The translations under genes and the position numbers were made by a program. A stretch of 64,000 nucleotides of DNA from Dolomedes plantarius (lineage: Eukaryota > Arthropoda > Arachnida > Araneae > Dolomedidae), in assembly GCA_907164885.2 (NCBI GenBank), contig OU015503.1, forward strand, positions 67,357,068 through 67,421,067, given 5' to 3'. Shown here piece by piece: positions 45,893 to 57,300 of this stretch; the stretch's first letter is position 1, and every line of letters starts with the position of its first letter. A model generated the notes under the pieces. That model did no database searches. It worked only from the letters and a program-made list of their open reading frames with translations, and had not been told where the DNA came from.

Positions 45893-47352
45893 CTTCTTAT
45901 ACCCATCATCTTGACTTTGATTGTAAAAAACAATGGCAGTGAAAAAATATATTTCTAGTGCCTTCTGTGTAGTGAGTGAATTATGTACAGAAAAAAAATT
46001 ACATGTATTTCATCTCGAATAAAACAATAAAATCCTTAGTGATATTTAAAAAAAAAGCCTCCCTTCAATCGTGTCAGAAAATTTTCTGCAAGCTTTATCC
46101 ATAAATTAGTATTCAAAATAAGATATATTCATAAGATATACTTATTTGCATTATAAATAAGATATTTCATGGATTTTTACGAAAATTTTCATTTTCTTTT
46201 CCCTAGATAACGAATGAATTAATCGTTACGTGTACAAGGCATCTTCGCTTCAAAGAACGCATTATACAATTTTCAAATGTAGTGCTAGCTTGCGATACTC
46301 AACATCCGAAAGCATTTGAGATTTTTTTTTTCTTAGTTTATTATATGAGAGTACTTTAGGGTATCATTCATCCTCATGCTAAGATGAAGGCCCTCTATTT
46401 CAAAGCAAAAGTTTAAAAGTTATGCATTGGATTTTTTGGGGTACATGAAGAAACACGCTTAAAAAATAAATGGGTGATAATTTTTTAATTTTCCGTAATT
46501 TTAACACGGCATAAAATATGCTTACATTATATACCAGGTGTTAAAAGAGCTCTTAGAAAGAAATAAAATTATTTAGAAGAATTTAGGGTTTTTTCGCTGA
46601 AGTATTTGCTCAATGTAAGATAAACTTCCATAAAATAAACGTTGAGATATTCTCCGGTATTCAATTTCTTCCATGCTTTTAAAGTTGAAGCGAGAATTTT
46701 TAAGTTTTACTAAGGAAGGATTTTTAAATTTCCCCTAATTTAAAGTTAAAATTTTATATCTAAGGGTTAGGCTCTCTTGAAGAAGTTTTTGTTCAACCAT
46801 TTTTCCCTGTACCTCAGATATTATAATTCTTTTTTTTTTTTTAAGGTAAAATTGTTAAAAGTATTTTACGTTTCATTAATACCTGATAACTGTAAAACAG
46901 ATTTTTTTTTTCAGTAGGGGAAAAATATTTCATTGAATCTCAATCACTCTTCAGTTTTTTCTACTCAACAAAGAAGATTAGCATTTTTTTTTCTCTTATA
47001 GAAAAAAGGTTTGTTGAAAATTATTTAAAACAAATAGTGTTGTCTACTTCTTAGTGTTAATCTAGTGTCGATATTGCTTATTTTTTATCAGCATTTTTTA
47101 CAACTGTGATTGGCAGTTTATAATACAATAATAAGGCTTTGGATACAGTAGTGGATACAATTAGTAAATCACTCGACGTTTGTGAATTTTTTTTTGCCAT
47201 TTTTAAGTGAAAAAAATCCAAAATCAGTGTTTCCTATTTAAGGGAAATATCATTCGACCCTTGAAAAGCAATGACAAATAATTTTATTTATGAAATAGTA
47301 TAGTATCTTTCAATTCTGTGATTCTAAGACTAAAATATATAAGGAGGCGATA

Positions 47353-47355
<3 letters not shown>
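45893..47355. other. unassigned AT-rich spacer
   Basis: No gene or bounded repeat recognised; several poly-T runs. Confidence 0.4.

Positions 47356-47415
<60 letters not shown>
47356..47415. repeat. (TA)n microsatellite
   Basis: TA tract whose right edge is the insertion point of the mariner at 47416. Confidence 0.92.
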
Positions 47416-47417
<2 letters not shown>

Positions 47418-48391
47418 AGTATAGTCAATAAGTTCGAGGACTACCCTCCCCCCTCATGCCCGGTGTGTGGGGGAACCGAAATAACGATGTGGTTTGCATG
47501 TCTGGTTATCTGCGTACGCGTGAGACGTCACATGACGCTTTGCACAACTGCTAAGGCGGGCAGCTCACCATTTGGCTGCAGACTGTCAGCCTATGATGTC
47601 GATGTAGCAAAATGTCCTGTTTGGAGCAACGTTCCAATATTAAATTCTGCTACAAATTAGGAAAAACCACTGCAGAAACGTTACGGTTACTGCCAAAAAG
47701 CGTATCGAGATGAAGCTATGTGCAGATCGAAAGTTTTGAAATCATACAGCTTCTTTAAAAATGGGAGAGACGCTGTTGCAGATGATCCGCGAAGTGGGTG
47801 GCCAGTGACCGCACAAACGGAGGCGAACATCCAACGGGTAGGAGCAGTAGTTGTTTGGTTGGTTGAAGTTTATTGGCGCAAGGTCCAGAAAGGACAAGCT
47901 GCGCCAAACGCAAGGTAACATCGTCAACGTATGGTATATACAGGTTCTTCGTTGTCTCCTGGAGGCAATCCGTGGTAAACGTCCACACGTTTAGAAATCC
48001 AACATGTGAATGTTGATGCATGACTTTGTCCAGGCGCACGGATCTCTGATGGTGCAACAAGCCCTTGCTAAACACGGCACCACAGTTCTTCCAGATGCCC
48101 CGTATTCCCCAGACCTCGCTCCTTGCGATTCCTACCTGTTACCGAAACTGAAAGATTGCATCAAGGGTAAGCGGTTTGCAAATGCCGAAGAAGTGATAGC
48201 AACAGCGACAACCGATATACGATAGCTCTCCCGCAACGGTTTCCAGGACTGTTTCCAGAAGCTGTATCAACGCTGGCAGAAGTGTATAGTTGCGGAAGGA
48301 CACTATTTTGAAGGTGATTGTGTTCAGAAGACTTTGTAAGTGTATTCGTTGTTGTAGTAAATAAAGTCACCGAATTTATTGACTGTACGAG
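47416..48391 (+). mobile_element. mariner element with foreign or deleted middle
   Basis: Inverted ends containing 'agtcaataagttcg' (47422) and 'cgaatttattgact' (about 48371-48384), with TA outside both (47414-47415, 48392-48393). Length is 976 bp. About 47846-47990 reads as unrelated sequence ('ggttgaagtttattggcgc') replacing the centre of the gene. Confidence 0.8.
47640..48345 (+). pseudogene. mariner transposase, both ends kept, centre lost
   Basis: N-terminal part: a CYKLGKTTAETL helix region near 47650, then in another frame SYSFFKNGRDAVADDPRSG to about 47840. C-terminal part from about 48010: MHDFVQAH, where the mariner motif is normally LHDNA-H, then YSPDLAPCDSYL, with 34 residues between the two Asp residues (DD34D). 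The first catalytic Asp lies in the missing centre. An in-frame stop occurs after TTDIR near 48223 and homology continues to about 48340. Confidence 0.8.
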
Positions 48392-48537
48392 TATATATAT
48401 GTCACAGTTTAACCATAAAACCTGTTAAATGCTTCCAAATAATAAAGTATACAGATAAAAGTTTAACATATTTTTGTATATTATTTTGTCAGTGTTTGTG
48501 TCTATATAATAATTATCTATACAAAGTAAACATTTTA

Positions 48538-50274
48538 GTGCCGTTTACATGTGCCAAAAACCCGGGTAAAAGCAGGGTCGTTTCTTACTTTTTCCCTACT
48601 ATAGGGAAAAATGCAGGGTGGATTTTCGACCCTGCTTCGACCCAGGATAAAACCCGCTAATTACCCATGATGCATTTCGAAGCTGGGAGTAAATAACATG
48701 GCGGGTTTGAACTTGTGTGAATCCATGAAAATGCAGCTAAATGATGGATGGAAGGATCTGGAACCCCTTAACGATCGCATAATTTTCAAGAAAACAGTAG
48801 AAAAGTGCCTATTTTCTTCCGGAGGGTTTCATTTATTTCTGCCCATCTAGTTTAAAAAAAAAAAAAACCCATCCCCAATTACATTATAAATAGAATGGTA
48901 CTGCCATCTGGTATGTAAAATAAGAAATAAAATTTCATTTCAATAAAATTTCAATAACATTTTCATTTAAAGTGTTATGGTAAAATTAATAAATTTAATA
49001 AGTATAATCAATAATTAAACGTAACATTAAAATTTATTTATAAATTAATTATTTTAGAATGCACAGATAAAAATTTATTTATATCTATTTATGATTTTTT
49101 TATTTATACATGACTAAAAATTACTGAAACAAAATTGAAATCAAAATTACATTTTGATTTTATAAAAGGATTTATTAAAACAATAAGTATCTTACAATTA
49201 ATCTTATAATTTAAAAAAATGCACCTATCGATTGGAAAATTTTCTTTCCAGTCTTTATTACTTCAGGAATTTAAAACAATTTCTTCCCACCAAACAGAGC
49301 TTCGTAATTTTGCCCACATTCTTTGTTGTGGAAAACTAAATTTAGCGATGAAGCCATAGATCGTACGATTATATCTAATATCCGCATCAATCTTCTAGTT
49401 CTTATATTCCTTTTTTCCTATCTATTTTCTAAATTTATTTTAAAAAACAACAGAAAACAATCGTAAACGTTCTATAATTATCAACAGCGACTGACATGTG
49501 CTGCATTTAAATAACAAATCGACGCAGACGTAATTGTGTTTTAGAAGAGGAGTGCATTGGTCGTGTCGACTTTATCTCCTGTAAGCAAGATATATGTAAT
49601 CAAGGTGGGAGTGCTCAGTAGTTAAAATTTTAAGTAATGAATTAAAATATTAAGGTAAGAATAACGCGGGTAAAAGAAAAAAAATTAATAGTAAAGTTAA
49701 ATTAAAAGAAAAAAGTTAATTTTAACAGAAAAAATATAGAGTTACAAGTTAAGAAAATTTAGAAGAAAAAATTAGATAAGACTAATGATCCACGGAAAAC
49801 AAAAAAGTAATAATATTAAGAGGCCCAGAAAAGCAGATATCATAAGAATACAAAAAATATTTTTGTAAGTTTTTCAATCTTTTTGGATTTTTAAAGTTTT
49901 ATGATTTTTTTGTTGTTGTTATTTTTAAAATTTAAGAATACGAGGTCAAAAGAACAACAATTGGAAAAAAAAAGGCCTTCTCCAGGACCATACACTTCGT
50001 AACGAGATAAATGCGGAGTTCGAAGATGGAAAGCTAAAAATAGCAATACAATGAATTTGGAAAAGTATGACACCGGCTGGGATCGAACCCATAACGTGAT
50101 TTACAAGGAATGATGGTGTATGAGGATCACTTCCGCTGAATCATGTGACGGCCTTTACTTCCGGTAAGACGGGTAAAAGCAGGGTGAAAATGTGGTCCCA
50201 TGTAAACGGACTTCGAAGGTTTTCCCTATTAGCGGGTAAATCCCGGGTATTATTGTTGTCCATGTAAACGCAGC
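48538..50274. mobile_element. 1.7-kb TIR DNA transposon, unclassified
   Basis: Ends 'gtgccgtttacatg' (48538) and 'catgtaaacgcagc' (50274) are inverted; deeper inverted words are 'cccgggtaaa', 'gggtaaaagcaggg' and 'ttttccctat'. TA lies directly outside both ends. A 50-codon frame at 48698-48850 begins MAGLNLCESM with no known domain. On the minus strand near 49300 a short ECGQNYEALFGGKK stretch could be a coding relic. Superfamily not established. Confidence 0.6.
50065..50155 (-). repeat. tRNA-like (SINE head) segment inside the TIR element
   Basis: Reverse complement has 'ggccgtcacatgattcagcg' followed by a B box 'gggttcgatccc' near the other end. Too long between boxes for a standard tRNA and no clean cloverleaf, so it is read as a SINE head or tRNA relic. 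Confidence 0.45.
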
Positions 50275-50581
50275 TATCGAGAACTAATGCAATTTTATCA
50301 TTTGAAAAGTAAACGGGTCAAATATATTTCATGCCTAACAACACATCGGTTAAACAAATTCATAATATATGACGGTATGTGCTTAATGAAATAAAGAGCT
50401 ACTTAATTTTGTATATTTGTATTTAAATCGTATGAAAACTCATCGATTTTACCCATTTATCAATCTTGTTTCTATCAACATGGTGGGACACAAAACTGTT
50501 GAAAGTATTATTCTTTTCATAAACTGAAATTTCCAGATACTAAAGTTTTGAAATAAAAAGCCTGAATTTCATCCCTCAAGG

Positions 50582-50762
50582 GCCGGACGATGGCCGAATG
50601 GCTAGGGCGCTGACATTCGGTACCGGAGTCTGTGGGTTCGAATCCCACTCTTGGCATGGACGTTTGTAGCCGTTCGGAATCGGCTTTAAGCAGTAGGTCT
50701 CGGTATAATTAGCCTTCGTGTAGCAATAGTTGACCATAGCGCTCCAAGCCAAACCAATCATT
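50582..50762 (+). repeat. SINE-A, best-preserved copy
   Basis: 'gatggccgaatggctagggc' (A box) and 'gggttcgaatccc' (B box) are both intact, followed by the body 'catggacgtttgtagccg', 'cggctttaagcagtagg' and 'taattagcct'. This copy most resembles a tRNA head with functional polymerase III boxes. Confidence 0.85.
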
Positions 50763-50797
50763 CAGCAAGTTATCCCTTACGTCAAACTGTAATATTT

Positions 50798-51003
50798 ATT
50801 TCAGGCGGCCCTGTGGTGCAGCGCACTTTTTTTCGGTGCTGAGGGTGCTCGGATCGAATCCCGGCGTCGCGTCACGAAAAAATGCCTCAGTTTGTGTCGT
50901 CCCTTCATAGGGGATAATGCTGTCAGCCTATATAGTGCCCTCATAATAAAATGGACAGTAAACTGCGGTGTAGTATTAGGCGAATGTTTGACGACAAGTG
51001 CTT
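50798..51003 (+). repeat. SINE-C, sense
   Basis: 'ggcggccctgtggtgcagcg' head, B box 'ggatcgaatcccgg', then 'gtgtcgtcccttcatagggg', 'cagcctatatagtgccc' and 'gacgacaagtgctttcg'. Matches the antisense copy at 40078-40306. Confidence 0.82.
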
Positions 51004-51009
51004 TCGCTT

Positions 51010-51632
51010 AAAAAAATCAAAATGTAGAACCATGTCATTGCATGTAAGCCAATTATTAAAGCTGCCGTGTACTATGCAAACCCTATTGGTTTCGCTCACC
51101 TCAATGTTTACCTATGGAGAAAATGTGTTCAAGGATTGCCGACACCGATTAGATTTATTTTAATTGCACTCCGTAATAGAAAAAAAATTTTTACAACTTG
51201 GGGAATATTTCGTTTATTTAAAACAAATGCAAATAATATTTTTAAATTTAAATTATTTCGGGGAAATTCTTGTATAGGGTGTTTTAAATGCTCCTAAATT
51301 CCTTTGGTCATCAAGTAATAAATAATTTTCACTTGATGAGGGCCTAATTCTTATACAATAATATTCCCCAAGTTGGGGAATATCATTGTATAAGAAATAT
51401 TTGGGAATATTATTGTATAAGAAATATTACAAATATTCCCCAAGTTGTAAAATTTCTTTCTCTATTACGGAGTGCAATTAAAATAAATCTAATCGGTGTC
51501 AGCAATCCTTGAACACATTTTCTCCATAGGTAAACATTGAGGGGAACGAAACCAATAGAGTTAGCATAGTACACGGCATACTTAATAATTGGCTTACATG
51601 TAATGACATGGTTCTACATTTTGACTTCTTTT
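51010..51632. mobile_element. large inverted repeat with about 205-bp arms (TTAA inside the arms)
   Basis: Left arm 51010-51213 and right arm about 51425-51632 are reverse complements: 'catgtaagccaattattaa', 'ctatggagaaaatgtgttca' and 'attgcactccgtaataga' recur inverted. The arms contain TTAA followed by an 'agctgccgtgtactatgcaa' end, similar to family 2 at 19866, so a TTAA element may be nested in an older inverted repeat. The spacer has its own palindromes, 'cttatacaata' and 'cattgtataag'. Confidence 0.8.
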
Positions 51633-51635
51633 TTT

Positions 51636-51811
51636 TCTGGAATCTCGATCTATCGTTTTTCAAGGGACCGACTGAATTGAACGATAAATGCCGGAAAACG
51701 ATAGATCCGGGAACATAACAAAGCAATATGATTGTCGGGATTGGGTAAAATAAACGACACATACGGGAAAACGATGATTCGGAAAACGATCGATCGATAT
51801 TCCACTGTATT
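51636..51811. mobile_element. short pogo-like MITE
   Basis: Left 'ggaatctcgatctatcgttt' and right 'aacgatcgatcgatattcca' are inverted over about 175 bp; the outer bases fit CAGTGGAAT. Half of a copy lies at 470-600. No ORF worth calling. Confidence 0.6.
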
Positions 51812-52650
51812 TCTATTACTTGATGAGCACATATATATCGATGCATTTATCTACTTACTGGTGGTAAAGTCTTCGAGACCCTGGTACTCCGAAAACATAA
51901 TATAACTGACCTAAGCTATCTACCATGCAATTTACATTACTTTCGAAGTGTCTTACATCGAAAAATAATTATTAAATCCAGCTGAAAACAGCTATAAAAA
52001 TAAGACATTTTTACAACGTGCTGTAAAATTTCTAAGTTAATTCAACGCTTTTATTATTAATCTCATGAAAATCATCTTTAAACATTTATTCGAAAGATTA
52101 TTTTTCAAGCTCTTGAAGGAGGAAGAATTTGCTTTAATCAAAAATTCATTTAATACTGAATACTAACAACTTCATTATTCGGTTTGCATAAGATTATTCT
52201 TTCAAAACATTCCGAAAATTTCGTTTCCAGCGACAAGAAAAAAATTAATGACTAAATGTTTGAAACACAGTTTCAAGTACAGAATTTCAGACTGCAGTTA
52301 AAAATTTGTGATACGGTATCTAAATATACATTTGTATGCATTGAATATAAAAACATAGCAAAAGGCGAATAATTGAAGATGAATATATCAAGAAAATTAG
52401 AATGTTTTTGACCGTATGCCACGGTGTTTTAAAGTATAAAAATTTCATTATGCTAAGGTCGTAAAAAGAAACTTAACTTCTTAAACTTTTATCTTCAGTT
52501 ACAGTTTGATAAAATAGTGTTTTTAAGATTCAGGGTTATCAGATTAAGAATTGTGATTTTTCTTTCAAACAGAGTAGTAAATCGTTAATGACCACGTTTA
52601 ACTGACGAATTGTTCTTATTTTCATCAGAGCATATTATATTACCCGCGTA
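51812..52650. other. unassigned AT-rich spacer
   Basis: No gene or repeat recognised. Confidence 0.35.
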
Positions 52651-53132
52651 TCTATACTTATATATAAAGAGAGAGAGCGATTTTGTACGTGGAGGGTAAT
52701 CTTCAGAACCACTGTACCTATTTGAAAAATTCTTTCACTGTTTGAAAGGTACATTATTCCAGATGGACATAGGCTATATATTATGTATTTCTTATCAGTA
52801 GAAATAAAGTTAAGGGCTTAATCCTAACAATCTCCATTGTTTACGCTACTGTCTTCTACCGCTTTTTGTTCCGCAGATTTCAACGATCCTTAGCGTGGTG
52901 CTATCGCGGTGGGCTTCTGTTCTGACGCTAGCGGTTCGAACCTGGCCGTTCTCCGGCACGCCTTTTTCTTTCAAAAAATTTATTTTAATTATTGACTAAC
53001 GTAAAATTAATTTAAGGTATTATTTAGGTTATTATTAAGGTAAAAAAAGATTTACAATTTATTGGCTATCAACTGGAAATTTATTGGTATAATATTTTGT
53101 TCAACCCGGACAAAGTCGGGATGGGTCGCTAG
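52651..53132 (+). mobile_element. non-autonomous Helitron, second family, with tRNA-like insert
   Basis: Starts TCTATACTTATATATAAAGA, ends with the hairpin CCCGGACAAAGTCGGG, then GGTCGCTAG, inserted between A (52650) and T (53133). 482 bp, no coding. Around 52890-52965 it carries a GC-rich segment with a B box 'cggttcgaacct' and 'gtggtgctatcgcgg' upstream, looking like a captured tRNA or SINE head. Confidence 0.85.
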
Positions 53133-53851
53133 TTCAGTATATTTTTTAAAAAATATTAACATTTCTTTGGGATAAATGAACGGGAATTTCTGAACAGAAA
53201 GGTATAAAATGAAAAAAGCTCTTCGACAGCTAATTTTATATTAATGAGAAGGTGAAAACATTTATGTTAAGTACTTTAAATACTTGGAACATATTTAGAA
53301 GCTTTATATATTTACTGTACAAATCAGTGGTGCGCAAAAATTTTCGACCGCGACACACTTTCATTAGATAAACAATCGCTCGACTCCCCAATGAAAATAT
53401 TTTCGCAGTAGGGAAAAAAATTAACTAGGAAAATGTCAACAAATAAGGAAAATGTCAACAAATTTTACAGTACTGTTTTACATACTATTAACTATGTTTG
53501 ACCTAAAAGCTAAGCTATATGTGTTAATTTTATCATTCTACAGGTACCTGCACATATAAAAAGATAATTTTTTTTTAAAATCTGCAATTTTTCACTTTTT
53601 TAATTGAAATATATTTAGCTGAACTGAGATTAGGGTCTCGGACGTAAGCACTAAATTATACTAAAAATTTATAAAGAATTCCCTATATTATAAAATGTTA
53701 TGAAATTATTAACAAAATTATATTTGTTTTCATGATTTTATATCACATTTGAACTAAAAATATATGTATTTGATCAATGCTGTATACTTTTGAAAAAAAA
53801 AGTGCTCCGGTCGTAGACAGATACCTTAAGAAAATGATTAAATAATATTCA
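53133..53851. other. unassigned AT-rich spacer
   Basis: 'cagtggtgcgcaaaaattttcgacc' near 53327 resembles a hAT terminus but has no verified partner. Nothing else recognised. Confidence 0.35.
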
Positions 53852-53856
53852 TCTCT

Positions 53857-54085
53857 TATCGAATTTATCACGAACTACTACAAATGGACGACAACGAATA
53901 TTGGGCTTTTGGTTTTATTGTAACATTAACTTTTGTAAAGATAAATAGAAAAATGTTTCCCCAGATAGGGATTCCAACGGGGGCTTACATGACCCTGTTT
54001 TACGAGAGCGAGGGACGAACTGAGAAGCGAAAAACTTCTCCCTCTCTACGGGCGTCGCAGCGCCCTCTCGATACAATTTTCTACA
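53857..54085 (-). repeat. BEL/Pao 3' LTR
   Basis: Minus-strand LTR starts TGTAGAAAATTGTATCGAG and ends ATTCGATA, so it does not end in the canonical CA. 228 of 229 positions match the 5' LTR. Confidence 0.95.
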
Positions 54086-54096
54086 CACCCCACCGT
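54086..54096 (-). other. polypurine tract
   Basis: Reads GGTGGGGTG on the minus strand immediately before the 3' LTR; it is the place where plus-strand DNA synthesis would start. Confidence 0.6.
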
Positions 54097-54326
54097 GAAC
54101 AAAATGTTCACCTCTAATTACACAATATGTAGGGTATATAAACTACTTAATAAAATGTCACTAACACTCAAAATACAATACAAATAATCAAATTTACATC
54201 AATACAAGAACAAATATTATTTTAAACTTACTGACAATAAGAGACCTAAATTTATGTACACAGTTCTTCAAGACAAATTTAAAATTTTCATAATCTAAGA
54301 AAAGGTATTAGAGTATATACAAAACA

Positions 54327-57300
54327 TTAATCATTTAATTCAAGAGGATATATAACTTGTATGGGACGTTTATACTGGCCACTTGAAGTACGAACAAGAC
54401 AAGATCTTACGTGTCCATCACGACCTACGAATACTTCATCGATGATGCCTAAAGGCCAAAGTAATTTAGATTTCGCTGTCCCTTCCAACAAGACCACATC
54501 ACCTTCTTTTAAATTATCTTTAGGAGAAGGAACTATAAAATTATGGGCATTTCTTAATTGAAGCAGATAATTTTCCTTCCATTTACGCCAAATTTGCTTC
54601 AAAAGTCTAGATTGGTACAATTTTCTGCGATTTAAATTTTCCTTTGTCGATAACTCATTGTTGAAAAGATCAGCAAAATGCACAGGATAACTATAATTTT
54701 GACCAGGAAACAAAAATTGAGCCGGAGTTAGAGGCTGTGGCTCATTTAAATCATTACTTACGTAGGTAAGTGGCCGATTATTTAAAACACATTCGATTTC
54801 TGTGAGGATAATCATCATTTCTTCAAAAGATAATAAAGCCTTGCCTAGGATCTTTTTCAAAGGATCCTTAACACTTTTCATGAGCCTCTCATTAAATCCA
54901 CCCCACCATGGGGCACTAGGCACGATAAATTTCCATGTTATGCCGTTAATAGCAACAAAATCCTTCAAATTTTTGTCTAGAATGATTTTTGAAAATTGTC
55001 CTAAAATGTCATTTGTGTTTTTGAATGTTTTAGCATTATCCGAAATGATGACTTCACAATTTCCCCTTCGAGCCAGAAATCGCCTTAAAGACAAAATAAA
55101 ACTTCTAGTTGACATGTCGGAAATGAGTTCAATATAAACTGCTCGTGTCACTCCACAGGTAAACAAAGCAATGTAGGCCTTACGAATGTCCTTATCTGAT
55201 TTCAAATAAACAGGTCCTGGGAAATCGACCCCTGTAACTGAAAATGGCGGCCTTTCCAAAATCCTGTCCTTTGGCAGCTGAGCAGTTACCTGTCTCGCAG
55301 GTTTCAAAGTATACTTCCGACAAATCAAACATTTATTCAAAATTTTCTTTACCTCTTGCCTACCCTTCACAATCCAAAATTTTGTGCGAATTTTTGCCAA
55401 AGTAGCTGACACCCCACCGTGTAAAATATTGCTATGTTCTCTAATTATCAATAATTCTACAAATTTTGATTTAGGCAAAATAATAGAATGAATTTCATTC
55501 TCAGATAATTCACCCTGCTCAATCCTCCCCTTTAAACGAAGTATTCCGTTATTGTCTAAGAATGGGGCTAAGCTAAAGATTTTCGATTCGGTGGGAACTG
55601 GCTTGCCAGTTTTCAAACAATGCAATTCCGAAGGATAGGCTAGAGATTGTTCGAACTTTATCCAAGTATTTTCTGCAATTTCTAATTCAGTTGCAGTAAA
55701 TGAACCAATTTCATATTCTAAATGCTTCAATTTCGCGATAAAATGATTAACCAATGCAGTAATTCTTAAAACTTTCATTAAATTAGAAAAATTGTTCAAA
55801 TTCAAAATAAACCCTTCGTTCTCTGAAATACCATTATTTTGCACAATTACTTCACAGTTTTTTCTCAATTCAAGATCACAATTAGGTTCAAAATATTCAG
55901 AATCAAATTTTTCACAAGGGGGCCAAAATTCCGGTGGTTGTCTCAACCACGGCGGTCCATACCACCACAATGAACTTTCAGCCAAGTCTGTGGCGGACAT
56001 ACCCCTAGATAGCACATCAGCTGGGTTCTGTTTACCAGGGCAAAAATGCCATCTGCCAGGTTCAGTTAAAGATTGGATTTCTTCAACCCTATTTTTTACA
56101 AAGGGTTTGTATTTGCTAGATTTACTCTTAATCCAAAAAAGTGTTATTTGAGAATCACTCCAATAAAAACATTTAGCATCAAATTTCAAGCATTCTTTCA
56201 CTTCTTTAACCAACCTAGCAGATAACAATGCTCCCATTAATTCCAGCCTCGGCAAGGTTATAGTTTTCAATGGTGCTACCCTGCTCTTTGAGCATATGAA
56301 ACTCGTGATTACCTTACCGTCAGCAGAAACACTTCTCAAGTATAGCACAGTTCCATAAGCTGCTAATGATGCATCTGAAAAACAATGAAGTTCAAATGAT
56401 ACAAATTCACAATTAAGCTCGAAAAGATAATATCTTGGAATCTTAACATTGGTCAATTGTTCTACATCCTTGCGCCACAAGTGCCACTTATGAGTCAGTT
56501 TGTCTGGCAATTCTTGGTCCCAGTCCAAACCCAATGTCCACAGTTCTTGAAGTAGACACTTCACCCTTACAATGAACGGTCCGAGGAAACCAATCGGGTC
56601 GAAGAGTCTACCGACAATTTGTAGAATAAAACGTTTGGTGTCTATTTTACGAGATATATATTTCACAAGTTCTGTGGTGGAAAAATATATCATATCACTA
56701 TCTGGATCCCAGGCCAAACCTAAGACCTTCGACGATAAGCCAGAACGAACAAGAGTGTCCGGCTGTTCGACTTCAATGTTGTTGGCTCTCCACAATTCAC
56801 GAAGTTCGGATGAATTAGTTGTCCACTTTCTGAGTACCATTCCAGCATCGCTGAATATTTTTATACTTTCTAATGAGGTTTTCAGAGCATCTGAAACCTC
56901 TTCTCTTCCTCCTATTAGATCGTCGACGTAGACACAATTCGAAAGTAGATTCGATGTAGCTGGCAGTTGTTCTTGGTATTTCTGAAAATGGTACTTCAGA
57001 GTGGCTGCAAGAAGGTATGGACTCGATGTTAGCCCAAAGAGAACCCGCGTGAAGTTGAGCACAAATAGTTGTTCATTAGGATCATCAACCCAGAAGAAAC
57101 GAGTGAATTGACGATCTGATTCATCCAGTTCAATTTGCAGAAAAGCCGACTTTACATCAGCTGTGAACGCAACAGCATTCTGGCGAAATTTCAAAAGCAA
57201 TTGGAATATGTTGGGATGCAAGTTCGGACCTGCGTGCAAACAGTCATTGAGAGATATATTCTCTTTGTCATGTGCAGATCCATCGAATACTATGCGTACT

